Source of the DNA: Mimachlamys varia
Lineage: Eukaryota > Mollusca > Bivalvia > Pectinida > Pectinidae
Assembly: GCA_947623455.1 (NCBI GenBank)
Contig: OX392527.1
Location: forward strand, 7,002,001-7,066,000
Reading direction: 5' to 3'
Length of the DNA: 64,000 bases
Below, piece by piece: positions 1 through 13,380 of the stretch. Under the pieces are notes generated by a model. It had not been told where the DNA came from, made no database searches, and was given only the letters and a program-made list of their open reading frames with translations. Both the position numbers and the translations under genes were made by a program. Numbering within the stretch: the first letter of the stretch is position 1; each line of letters begins with the position of its first letter.

Positions 1-3000
1 CTAGAATGTAGCTCCCTACATTGTAACTCTTACCTCGAATGTAGCTCCCTACATTGTAACTCTTACCTAGAATGTAGCTCCCTACATTGTAACTCCTACC
101 TATAATGTAGCGCCCTACATTGTAAATCTTACATAGAATGTAGCTCCCTACATTGTAACTCTTACCTAGAATGTAGCGCCCTACATTGTAACTCTTACCT
201 AGAATGTAGCTCCCTACATTGTAACTCTTACCTAGAATGTAGCTCCCTACATTGTAACTCTTACCTAGAATGTAGCTCTCTACATTGTAACTCTTATCTA
301 GAATGTAGCTCCCTACATTGTAACTCTTACCTAGAATGTAGCTCCCTACATGGTAACTTTTACCTAGAATGTAGCTCCCTACATTGTAACTCTTACCCAG
401 AATGTAGCTCCCCACATTGTAACTCTTACCTAGAATGTAGCGCCCTACGTTGTAAATCTTACCTAGAATGTAGCTCCCTACATTGTAACTCCTACCTAGA
501 ATGTAGCTCCCTACATTGTAACTCTTACCTAGAATGTAACTCCCTACATTGTAACACTTACCTAGAATGTTGTTCCCTACATTGTAACTCTTACCTAGAA
601 TGTAGCGCTCTACATTGTAAATCTTACCTAGAATATAGCTCTCTACATTGTAACTCTTACCTAGAATGTAGCGCCCTACATTGTAAATCTTACCTAGAAT
701 GTAGCTCCCTACATTGTAACTCTTACCTAGAATGAAGCTCCCTACATTGTAACTCTTACCTCGAACGAGCTCCGTACATTGTAAATCTTACCTAGAATGA
801 AGCTCCCTACATTGTAACTCTTACCTCGAATGTAGCTCCCTACAATGTAAATCTTACCTAGAATGAAGCTCCCTACATTGTAACTCTTACCTAGAATGTA
901 GCTCCCTACATTGTAAATCTTACCTCGAATGTAGCTCCCTACATTGTAACTCTTACCTCGAATGTAGCTCCCTACATTGTAAATCTTACCTAGAATGTAG
1001 CTCCCTACATTGTAAATCTTACCTAGAATGAAGCTCCCTACATTGTAACTCTTACCTCGAATGTAGCTCCCTACAATGTAAATCTTACCTCGAATGTAGC
1101 TCCCTACATTGTAACTCTTACCTCGAATGTAGCTCCCTACATTGTAAATCTTACCTAGAATGTAGCTCCCTACATTGTAACTCTTACCTAGAATGTAGCT
1201 CCCTACATTGTAACTCTTACCTCGAATGTAGCGCCCTACATTGTAACTCTTACCTAGAATGTAGCTCCCTACATTGTAACTCTTACCTCGAATGTAGCTC
1301 CCTACATTGTAACTCTTACCTAGAATGTAGCTCCCTACATTGTAACTCCTACCTATAATGTAGCGCCCTACATTGTAAATCTTACATAGAATGTAGCTCC
1401 CTACATTGTAACTCTTACCTAGAATGTAGCTCCCTACATTGTAACTCTTACCTAGAATGTAGCTCTCTACATTGTAACTCTTATCTAGAATGTAGCTCCC
1501 TACATTGTAAATCTTACCTAGAATATAGCTCCCTACATTGTTAATCTTACCTCGAATGTAGCTCCCTACATTGTAACTCTTATCTAGAATGTAGCTCCCT
1601 ACATTGTAAATCTTACTTAGAATGTAGCTCCCTACATTGTAACTCTTACCTAGAATGTAGCTCCCTACATTGTAACTCTTACCTAGAATGAAGCTCCCTA
1701 CATTGTAACTCTTACCTAGAATGGAGCTCCCTACATTGTAACTCCTACCTCGAATGTAGCTCCCTACATTGTAACTCTTACCTCGAATGTAGCTCCCTAC
1801 ATTGTAACTCTTACCTAGAATGTAGCTCCCTACATTGTAAATCTTACCTAGAATGTAGCTCCCTACATTGTAACTCTTATCTAGAATGTAGCGCCCTACA
1901 TTGTAAATCTTACCTAGAATGTAGCGCCCTACATTGTAAATCTTACCTAGAATGTAGCTCCCTACATTGTAACTCTTACCTAGAATGTAGCGCCCTACAT
2001 TGTAAATCTTACCTAGAATGTAGCTCCCTACATTGTAAATCTTACCTAGAATGTAGCTCCCTACATTGTAACTCTTACCTAGAATGTAGCTCCCTACTTG
2101 GTGACTTTTACCTAGAATGTAGCTCCCTACATTGTAACTCTTACCTAGAATGTAGCTCCCTACATTGTAACTCTTACCTCGAATGTAGCTCCCTACATTG
2201 TAACTCTTACATAGAATGTAGCTCCCTACATTGTAACTCTTACCTCGAACGAGCTCCGTACATTGTATATCTTACCTAGAATGAAGCTCCCTACATTGTA
2301 ACTCTTACCTCGAATGTAGCTCCCTACATTGTAAATCTTACCTAGAATGTTGTTCCCTACTTGGTGACTTTTACCTAGAATGTAGCTCCCTACATTGTAA
2401 CTCTTACCTAGAATGTTGTTCCCTACGTTGTAAATCTTACCTCGAATGTAGCTCCCTACATTGTAACTCTTACCTAGAATGTAGCTCCCTACATTGTAAC
2501 TCTTACCTCGAACGAGCTCCGTACATTGTAAATCTTACCTAGAATGAAGCTCCCTACATTGTAACTCTTACCTCGAATGTAGCTCCCTACATTGTAAATC
2601 TTACCTAGAATGTAGCTCCCTACATTGTAACTCTAACCTAGAATGTAGCTCCCTACATTGTAACTCTTACATAGAATGTAGCTCCCTACATTGTAACTCT
2701 TACCTCGAATGTAGCTCCCTACATTGTAAATCTTACCTAGAATGTAGCTCCCTACATTGTAACTCTTACCTAGAATGTAGCTCTCTACATTGTAACTCTT
2801 ATCTAGAATGTAGCTCCCTACATTGTAACTCTTACCTAGAATGTAGCTCCCTACTTGGTGACTTTTACCTAGAATGTAGCTCCCTACATTGTAACTCTTA
2901 CCTAGAATGTAGCTCCCTACATTGTAACTCTTACCTCGAATGTAGCGCCCTACATTGTAACTCTTACCTAGAATGTAGCTCCCTACATTGTAACTCTTAC

Positions 3001-6000
3001 CTCGAATGTAGCTCCCTACATTGTAACTCTTACCTAGAATGAAGCTCCCTACATTGTAACTCTTACCTCGAATGGAGCTCCCTACATTGTAACTCCTACC
3101 TCGAATGTAGCTCCCTACATTGTAACTCTTACCTCGAATGTAGCTCCCTACATTGTAACTCTTACCTAGAATGTAGCTCCCTACATTGTAAATCTTACCT
3201 AGAATGTAGCTCCCTACATTGTAACTCTTATCTAGAATGTAGCGCCCTACATTGTAAATCTTACCTAGAATGTAGCGCCCTACATTGTAAATCTTACCTA
3301 GAATGTAGCTCCCTACATTGTAACTCTTACCTAGAATGTAGCGCCCTACATTGTAAATCTTACCTAGAATGTAGCTCCCTACATTGTAAATCTTACCTAG
3401 AATGTAGCTCCCTACAATGTAAATCTTACCTAGAATGTAGCTCCCTACAATGTAAATCTTACCTAGAATGAAGCTCCCTACATTGTAACTCTTACCTAGA
3501 ATGTAGCTCCCTACATTGTAACTCTTACCTCGAATGTAGCTCCCTACATTGTAACTCTTACATAGAATGTAGCTCCCTACATTGTAACTCTTACCTCGAA
3601 CGAGCTCCGTACATTGTATATCTTACCTAGAATGAAGCTCCCTACATTGTAACTCTTACCTCGAATGTAGCTCCCTACATTGTAAATCTTACCTAGAATG
3701 TTGTTCCCTACTTGGTGACTTTTACCTAGAATGTAGCTCCCTGCATTGTAACTCTTACCTAGAATGTTGTTCCCTACATTGTAAATCTTACCTCGAATGT
3801 AGCTCCCTACATTGTAACTCTTACCTAGAATGTAGCTCCCTACATTGTAACTCTTACCTCGAACGAGCTCCGTACATTGTAAATCTTACCTAGAATGAAG
3901 CTCCCTACATTGTAACTCTTACCTCGAATGTAGCTCCCTACATTGTAAATCTTACCTAGAATGTAGCTCCCTACATTGTAACTCTTACCTAGAATGTAGC
4001 TCCCTACATTGTAACTCTTACATAGAATGTAGCTCCCTACATTGTAACTCTTACCTCGAATGTAGCTCCCTACATTGTAAATCTTACCTAGAATGTAGCT
4101 CCCTACATTGTAACTCTTACCTAGAATGTAGCTCTCTACATTGTAACTCTTATCTAGAATGTAGCTCCCTACATTGTAACTCTTACCTAGAATGTAGCTC
4201 CCTACTTGGTGACTTTTACCTAGAATGTAGCTCCCTACATTGTAACTCTTACCTAGAATGTAGCTCCCTACATTGTAACTCTTACCTCGAATGTAGCGCC
4301 CTACATTGTAACTCTTACCTAGAATGTAGCTCCCTACATTGTAACTCTTACCTCGAATGTAGCTCCCTACATTGTAACTCTTACCTAGAATGTAGCTCCC
4401 TCCATTGTAACTCCTACCTATAATGTAGCGCCCTACATTGTAAATCTTACCTAGAATGTAGCTCCCTACATTGTAACTCTTACCTAGAATGTAGCGCCCT
4501 ACATTGTAACTCTTACCTAGAATGTAGCTCCCTACATTGTAACTCTTACCTAGAATGTAGCTCCCTACATTGTAACTCTTACCTAGAATGTAGCTCTCTA
4601 CATTGTAACTCTTATCTAGAATGTAGCTCCCTACATTGTAACTCTTACCTAGAATGTAGCTCCCTACATGGTAACTTTTACCTAGAATGTAGCTCCCTAC
4701 ATTGTAACTCTTACCTAGAATGTAGCTCCCCACATTGTAACTCTTACCTAGAATGTAGCGCCCTACGTTGTAAATCTTACCTAGAATGTAGCTCCCTACA
4801 TTGTAACTCCTACCTAGAATGTAGCTCCCTACATTGTAACTCTTACCTAGAATGTAACTCCCTACATTGTAACACTTACCTAGAATGTTGTTCCCTACAT
4901 TGTAACTCTTACCTAGAATGTAGCGCTCTACATTGTAAATCTTACCTAGAATATAGCTCTCTACATTGTAACTCTTACCTAGAATGTAGCGCCCTACATT
5001 GTAAATCTTACCTCGAATGTAGCTCCCTACATTGTAACTCTTACCTAGAATGAAGCTCCCTACATTGTAAATCTTACCTAGAATGTAGCTCCCTACATTG
5101 TAACTCTTACCTAGAATGTAGCTCTCTACATTGTAACTCTTATCTAGAATGTAGCTCCCTACATTGTAACTCTTACCTAGAATGTAGCTCCCTACTTGGT
5201 GACTTTTACCTAGAATGTAGCTCCCTACATTGTAACTCTTACCTAGAATGTAGCTCCCTACATTGTAACTCTTACCTCGAATGTAGCGCCCTACATTGTA
5301 ACTCTTACCTAGAATGTAGCTCCCTACATTGTAACTCTTACCTCGAATGTAGCTCCCTACATTGTAACTCTTACCTAGAATGTAGCTCCCTACATTGTAA
5401 CTCCTACCTATAATGTAGCGCCCTACATTGTAAATCTTACCTAGAATGTAGCTCCCTACATTGTAACTCTTACCTAGAATGTAGCGCCCTACATTGTAAC
5501 TCTTACCTAGAATGTAGCTCCCTACATTGTAACTCTTACCTAGAATGTAGCTCCCTACATTGTAACTCTTACCTAGAATGTAGCTCTCTACATTGTAACT
5601 CTTATCTAGAATGTAGCTCCCTACATTGTAACTCTTACCTAGAATGTAGCTTCCTACATGGTAACTTTTACCTAGAATGTAGCTCCCTACATTGTAACTC
5701 TTACCTAGAATGTAGCTCCCCACATTGTAACTCTTACCTAGAATGTAGCGCCCTACGTTGTAAATCTTACCTAGAATGTAGCTCCCTACATTGTAACTCC
5801 TACCTAGAATGTAGCTCCCTACATTGTAACTCTTACCTAGAATGTAACTCCCTACATTGTAACACTTACCTAGAATGTTGTTCCCTACATTGTAACTCTT
5901 ACCTTGAATGTAGCGCTCTACATTGTAAATCTTACCTAGAATATAGCTCTCTACATTGTAACTCTTACCTAGAATGTAGCGCCCTACATTGTAAATCTTA

Positions 6001-9000
6001 CCTAGAATGTAGCTCCCTACATTGTAACTCTTACCTAGAATGAAGCTCCCTACATTGTAACTCTTACCTCGAACGAGCTCCGTACATTGTAAATCTTACC
6101 TAGAATGAAGCTCCCTACATTGTAACTCTTACCTCGAATGTAGCTCCCTACATTGTAAATCTTACCTAGAATGTAGCTCCCTACAATGTAAATCTTACCT
6201 AGAATGAAGCTCCCTACATTGTAACTCTTACCTAGAATGTAGCTCCCTACATTGTAAATCTTACCTCGAATGTAGCTCCCTACATTGTAACTCTTACCTC
6301 GAATGTAGCTCCCTACATTGTAAATCTTACCTAGAATGTAGCTCCCTACATTGTAAATCTTACCTAGAATGAAGCTCCCTACATTGTAACTCTTACCTCG
6401 AATGTAGCTCCCTACATTGTAAATCTTACCTAGAATGAAGCTCCCTTCATTGTAACTCTTACCTAGAATGTAGCTCCCTACATTGTAACTCTTACCTAGA
6501 ATGTAGCTCCCTACATTGTAACTCTTACCTCGAACGAGCTCCGTACATTGTAAATCTTACCTAGAATGAAGCTCCCTACATTGTAACTCTTACCTCGAAT
6601 GTAGCTCCCTACATTGTAAATCTTACCTAGAATGTAGCTCCCTACATTGTAACTCTTACCTAGAATGTAGCTCCCTACATTGTAACTCTTACCTCGAATG
6701 TAGCTCCCTACATTGTAACTCTTACCTCGAATGTAGCTCCCTACATTGTAAATCTTACCTAGAATGTAGCTCCCTACATTGTAACTCTTACCTAGAATGT
6801 AGCTCTCTACATTGTAACTCTTATCTAGAATGTAGCTCCCTACATTGTAACTCTTACCTAGAATGTAGCTCCCTACTTGGTGACTTTTACCTAGAATGTA
6901 GCTCCCTACATTGTAACTCTTACCTAGAATGTAGCTCCCTACATTGTAACTCTTACCTCGAATGTAGCGCCCTACATTGTAACTCTTACCTAGAATGTAG
7001 CTCCCTACATTGTAACTCTTACCTCGAATGTAGCTCCCTACATTGTAACTCTTACCTAGAATGTAGCTCCCTACATTGTAACTCCTACCTATAATGTAGC
7101 GCCCTACATTGTAAATCTTACCTAGAATGTAGCTCCCTACAATGTAAATCTTACCTAGAATGAAGCTCCCTACATTGTAACTCTTACCTAGAATGTAGCT
7201 CCCTACATTGTAAATCTTACCTCGAATGTAGCTCCCTACATTGTAACTCTTACCTCGAATGTAGCTCCCTACATTGTAAATCTTACCTAGAATGTAGCTC
7301 CCTACATTGTAAATCTTACCTAGAATGAAGCTCCCTACATTGTAACTCTTACCTCGAATGTAGCTCCCTACATTGTAAATCTTACCTAGAATGAAGCTCC
7401 CTTCATTGTAACTCTTACCTAGAATGTAGCTCCCTACATTGTAAATCTTACCTAGAATGTAGCTCCCTACATTGTAACTCTTACCTAGAATGTAGCTCCC
7501 TACATTGTAACTCTTACCTAGAATGTAGCTCCCTACATTGTAACTCTTACCTCGAATGTAGCTCCCTACATTGTAAATCTTACCTAGAATGTAGCTCCCT
7601 ACATTGTAACTCTTACCTAGAATGTAGCTCCCTACATTGTAACTCTTACCTCGAATGTAGCGCCCTACATTGTAACTCTTACCTAGAATGTAGCTCCCTA
7701 CATTGTAACTCTTACCTCGAATGTAGCTCCCTACATTGTAACTCTTACCTAGAATGTAGCTCCCTACATTGTAACTCCTACCTATAATGTAGCGCCCTAC
7801 ATTGTAAATCTTACATAGAATGTAGCTCCCTACATTGTAACTCTTACCTAGAATGTAGCGCCCTACATTGTAACTCTTACCTAGAATGTAGCTCCCTACA
7901 TTGTAACTCTTACCTAGAATGTAGCTCCCTACATTGTAACTCTTACCTAGAATGTAGCTCTCTACATTGTAACTCTTATCTAGAATGTAGCTCCCTACAT
8001 TGTAACTCTTACCTAGAATGTAGCTCCCTACATGGTAACTTTTACCTAGAATGTAGCTCCCTACATTGTAACTCTTACCTAGAATGTAGCTCCCCACATT
8101 GTAACTCTTACCTAGAATGTAGCGCCCTACGTTGTAAATCTTACCTAGAATGTAGCTCCCTACATTGTAACTCCTACCTAGAATGTAGCTCCCTACATTG
8201 TAACTCTTACCTAGAATGTAACTCCCTACATTGTAACACTTACCTAGAATGTTGTTCCCTACATTGTAACTCTTACCTAGAATGTAGCGCTCTACATTGT
8301 AAATCTTACCTAGAATATAGCTCTCTACATTGTAACTCCTACCTAGAATGTAGCGCCCTACATTGTAAATCTTACCTAGAATGTAGCTCCCTACATTGTA
8401 ACTCTTACCTAGAATGAAGCTCCCTACATTGTAACTCTTACCTAGAATGTAGCTCCCTACATTGTAAATCTTACCTAGAATGTAGCGCCCTACATTGTAA
8501 ATCTTACCTAGAATGTAGCTCCCTACATTGTAACTCTTACCTAGAATGTAGCGCCCTACATTGTAAATCTTACCTAGAATGTAGCTCCCTACATTGTAAA
8601 TCTTACCTAGAATGTAGCTCCCTACAATGTAAATCTTACCTAGAATGTAGCTCCCTACAATGTAAATCTTACCTAGAATGAAGCTCCCTACATTGTAACT
8701 CTTACCTAGAATGTAGCTCCCTACATTGTAAATCTTACCTCGAATGTAGCTCCCTACATTGTAACTCTTACCTAGAATGTAGCTCCCTACATTGTAACTC
8801 CTACCTCGAACGAGCTCCCTACATTGTAAATCTTACCTAGAATGAAGCTCCCTACATTGTAACTCTTACCTCGAATGTAGCTCCCTACTTGTAAATCTTA
8901 CCTAGAATGTAGCTCCCTACAATGTAAATCTTACCTAGAATGAAGCTCCCTACATTGTAACTCTTACCTAGAATGTAGCTCCCTACATTGTAAATCTTAC

Positions 9001-12000
9001 CTCGAATGTAGCTCCCTACATTGTAACTCTTACCTCGAATGTAGTTCCCTACATTGTAAATCTTACCTAGAAAGTAGCTCCCTACATTGTAAATCTTACC
9101 TAGAATGAAGCTCCCTACATTGTAACTCTTACCTCGAATGTAGCGCCCTACATTGTAAATCTTACCTAGAATGAAGCTCCCTACATTGTAAATCTTACCT
9201 CGAATGTAGCTCCCTACATTGTAACTCTTACCTAGAATGTAGCGCCCTACATTGTAAATCTTACCTAGAATATAGCTCCCTACATTGTAAATCTTACCTA
9301 GAATGTAGCTCCCTACAATGTAAATCTTACCTAGAATGAAGCTCCCTTCATTGTAAATCTTACCTAGAATGTAGCTCCCTACATTGTAAATTTTACCTAG
9401 AATGTAGCTCCCTACATTGTAACTCTTACCTAGAATGTAGCTCCCTACATTGTAAATCTTACCTAGAATGAAGCTCCCTTCATTGTAAATCTTACCTAGA
9501 ATGTAGCTCCCTACATTGTAACTCTTACCTAGAATGTAGCTCGCTACATTGTAACTCTTACCTAGAATGTAGCTCCCTACATTGTAACTCTTACCTCGAA
9601 TGTAGCTCCCTACATTGTAACTCTTACCTCGAATGTAGCTCCATACATTGTAAATCTTACCTAGAATGTAGTTCCCTACATTGTAACTCTTACCTAGAAT
9701 GTAGCTCCCTACATTGTATCTCTTACCTCGAATGTAGCGCCCTACATTGTAACTCTTACCTAGAATGTAGCTCCCTACATTGTAACTCCTACCTAGAATG
9801 TAGCTCCCTACATTGTAACTCTTACCTAGAATGTAGCTCCCTACATTGTAACTCTTACCTCGAATGTAGCGCCCTACATTGTAACTCTTACCTAGAATGT
9901 AGCTCCCTACATTGTAACTCTTACCTCGAATGTAGCTCCCTACATTGTAACTCTTACCTAGAATGTAGCTCCCTACATTGTAACTCCTACCTATAATGTA
10001 GCGCCCTACATTGTAAATCTTACATAGAATGTAGCTCCCTACATTGTAACTCTTACCTAGAATGTAGCGCCCTACATTGTAACTCTTACCTAGAATGTAG
10101 CTCCCTACATTGTAACTCTTACCTAGAATGTAGCTCCCTACATTGTAACTCTTACCTAGAATGTAGCTCTCTACATTGTAACTCTTATCTAGAATGTAGC
10201 TCCCTACATTGTAACTCTTACCTAGAATGTAGCTCCCTACATGGTAACTTTTACCTAGAATGTAGCTCCCTACATTGTAACTCTTACCTAGAATGTAGCT
10301 CCCCACATTGTAACTCTTACATAGAATGTAGCGCCCTACGTTGTAAATCTTACCTAGAATGTAGCTCCCTACATTGTAACTCCTTCCTAGAATGTAGCTC
10401 CCTACATTGTAACTCTTACCTAGAATGTAGCTCCCTACATTGTAACACTTACCTAGAATGTTGTTCCCTACATTGTAACTCTTACCTAGAATGTAGCTCC
10501 CTACATTGTAACTCTTACCTAGAATGTAGCGCCCTACATTGTAAATCTTACCTAGAATGTAGCGCCCTACATTGTAAATCTTACCTAGAATGTAGCGCCC
10601 TACATAGTAAATCTTACCTAGAATGTAGCGCCCTACATTGTAACTCTTACCTAGAATGTAGCGCTCTACATTGTAAATCTTACCTAGAATATAGCTCTCT
10701 ACATTGTAACTCTTACCTAGAATGTAGCCCCCTACATTGTAAATCTTACCTAGAATGTAGCTCCCTACATTGTAACTCTTACCTAGAATGTAGCGCCCTA
10801 CATTGTAAATCTTACCTATAATGTAGCGCCCTACATTGTAATTCTTACCTCGAATGTAGCTCCCTACATTGTAACTCTTACCTAGAATGTAGCTCCCTAC
10901 ATTGTAACTCTTACCTAGAATGTAGCGCCCTACATTGTAACTCTTACCTAGAATGTAGCGCCCTACATTGTAACTCTAACCTAGAATGTAGCGCCCTACA
11001 TTGTAACTGTTACCTAGAATGTAGCTCCCTACATTGTAACTCTTACCTAGAATGTAGCTCCCTACATTGTAATTCTTACCTAGAATGTAGCGCCCTACAT
11101 TGTAAATCTTACCTAGAATGTAGCTCCCTACATTGTAACTCTTACCTAGAATGTAGCTCTCTACAATGTAACTCTTACCTAGAATGTAGCTCCCTACATT
11201 GTAACTCTTACCTCGAATGTAGCTCCCTACATTGTAACTCTTATCTAGAATGTAGCGCCTTACATTGTAACTCTTACCTAGAATGTAGCTCCCTACAATG
11301 TAACTCTTACCTAGAATGTAGCGCCTTACATTGTAACTCTTACCTAGAATGTAACTTCCTACAATGTAACTCTTACCTAGAATGTAGCGCCCTACATTGT
11401 AACTCTTACCTAGAATGTAGCTCCCTACATTGTAACTCTTACCTAGAATGTAGCTCCATACAATGTAACTCTTACCTAGAATGTAGCTCCCTACATTGTA
11501 ACTCTTACCTCGAATGTAGCTCCCTACATTGTAACTCTTATCTAGAATGTAGCTCCCTACAATGTAACTCTTACCTAGAATGTAGCTCCCAACATTGTAA
11601 ATCTTACCTAGAATGTAGCTCCCTACATTGTAAATCTTACCTAGAATGTAGCTCCCTACATTGTAACTCCTACCTAGAATGTAGCTCCCTACATTGTAAA
11701 TCTTACCTAGAATGTAGCGCCCTACATTGTAAATCTTACTAGAGTGTAGCTCCCTACATTGTAACTCCTACCTAGAATGTAGCTCCCTACATTGTAAATC
11801 TTACCTAGAATGTAGCTCCCTACATTGTAAATCTTACCTAGAATGTAGCGCCCTACATTGTAACTCTTACCTAGAATGTAGCTCCCTACATTGTAACTCT
11901 TACCTAGAATGTAGCTCCCTACATTGTAACTCTTACCTCGAATGTAGCGCCCTACATTGTATCTCTTACCTAGAATGTAGCTCCCTACATTGTAACTCTT

Positions 12001-12374
12001 ACCTAGAATGTAGCTCCCTACATTGTAACTCTTATCTAGAATGTAGCTCCCTACATTGTAACTCTTACCTAGAATGTAGCTCCCTACATTGTAACTCTTA
12101 CCTAGAATGTAGCTCCCTACATTGTAACTCTTACCTAGAATGTAGCTCCCTACATTGTAACTCTTATCTAGAATGTAGCTCCCTACATTGTAACTCTTAC
12201 CTAGAATGTAGCTCCCTACATTGTAACTCCTACCTAGAATGTAGCTCCCTACATTGTAACTCTTACCTAGAATGTAGCTCCCTACATTGTAACTCTTACC
12301 TAGAATGTAGCGCCCTACGTTGTAAATCTTACCTAGAATGTAGCTCCCTACATTGTAACTCTTACCTAGAAAGT
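1..12374. repeat. 33-bp minisatellite array, about 375 copies
   Basis: Head-to-tail copies of a 33-bp unit fill the first 12.4 kb; the array continues off the left edge. The core of each unit is AATGTAGCTCCCTACATT, which has perfect 7-bp inverted arms (AATGTAG/CTACATT) around a 4-bp loop, so every unit could form a small hairpin. Variant units are common: AATGTAGCGCCC, a 32-bp unit containing CGAACGAGCTCCGTACATTG, and CTACTTGGTGACTTTTAC. These variants recur at matching distances (for example a GTATATCTT variant near 2265 and again near 3616), so blocks of about 1.35 kb have been duplicated. Because 33 is divisible by 3, the minus strand stays open as an 11-residue repeat (GSYILGKSYNV) in frames of 627, 528 and 473 codons. 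These look like a by-product of the unit and not a gene. Confidence 0.97.
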
Positions 12375-12402
12375 AGTTCCCTATAATATTCCATATAACT
12401 GT
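12375..12402 (-). repeat. Single inverted fragment of the 35-bp satellite
   Basis: The last degenerate 33-bp unit runs straight into GTTCCCTATAATATTCC and then ATATAACTGTA. On the minus strand this matches the 35-bp unit of the array starting 3 kb to the right (ACAGTTATATGGAATATTAT followed by AGGAAC), with one extra base. It is one isolated unit fragment in the opposite orientation to the main array. Confidence 0.8.
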
Positions 12403-12506
12403 ATATACAAAACCTCAAACACATGGTTGAAGAGCTGGGTCTTCATGTCTTTTAGTGCCATGGTTGTTTCTACTGATACAATTGAAATAAACCGATGTTG
12501 GTAGGG

Positions 12507-12748
12507 GTATTACACTGAAATTAAACCAGATATAGTTCAAGGTTCTACAGTGAAGTTATACCGGATATAGGTCACGGATCACAGTAAGGTTATACCGGAT
12601 ATAGGTCAAGGATCACAGTGAGGTTATACCGGATATAGATCAAGTACTACAGTGAAGTTATACCGAAAATAGGTCAAGGTTCTACTGTGCCGTTATACAT
12701 GATATAGGTCACAGTACTTTAACGAATTTACACCGGAAATATGTCACA
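12507..12748. repeat. Degenerate 34-35-bp tandem repeat, about 7 copies
   Basis: Imperfect copies share AGTGAAGTTATACCGGATAT followed by AGGTCA(A/C)GG. Copies start about every 34 bp and decay at both ends. The unit contains AGGTCA, the nuclear-receptor half site, but at this spacing that is probably coincidence. The array is unrelated in sequence to the large arrays beside it. Confidence 0.85.
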
Positions 12749-13380
12749 TAACCGGGGTTTTTAATGGGTTGTTGACTGATTTGTCCCAGTTAAACCGTGA
12801 ACAATTTTTTTTGATGTGATTGCTTCGAATACCTTATTCAATAAATAAAAATTTATCAAATTGAGGTCTTTTGTCGGACGATGTATATAACTATTAATCA
12901 TTTCTATAAATATTCTTCGTTATCTTGGCAGGCATGACGAACTGAAGCGTGGTTCTTCAATAAGCTAACGAGCACATGTTAGTCGTAATAAATGAAACAA
13001 TATCCCTAGTTAACGCTATCCTGGAAATCTACAGACAGCTAATACGACGTTCAACACCTGGCCCATTTCCCAGTCAGGGCTCACGTCCGGGAAGATCGCG
13101 GTGGTATAAAGACCCACATCTAATTACCCCAAAGTGTGTCACGTCAGCTCCAGACTCTCGTTTGTAATCAGTGTTATATTTCCCAAGCTAATAAGTATAC
13201 AGAATGCACGAGAATGGTTTCCTAATTTCTCTATAGTATTTCAACAAATTGCTAACAACGTTACTTAAGACAGAATAATGCCTTTATTTTCTCTACAATG
13301 ATACAATCGAATGATGCCATTGTAATACTTAGAAACATGCGTTATGATGAAATCTCGTCTTATGATGAAATCTCGTCAAG
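12749..13380. other. Unique spacer, no supported gene
   Basis: Non-repetitive DNA between two arrays. A short plus-strand open frame of 63 codons (12976-13167) has no recognisable motif and no sign of being real. An 18-bp direct duplication (TTATGATGAAATCTCGTC, twice near 13341-13378) lies immediately before the 40-bp array. I see nothing else here. Confidence 0.6.

Noticed and set aside
3840..10306. Three minus-strand open frames of 627, 528 and 473 codons as genes
   Set aside because: They are pure 11-residue repeats with no unique N- or C-terminus, begin and end at 32-bp frame-shifting units, and follow from a 33-bp unit with no stop in that frame.
12541..12720. Regularly spaced AGGTCA nuclear-receptor half sites
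   Set aside because: They recur only because the 34-bp unit contains the hexamer. Spacing does not match known response elements.
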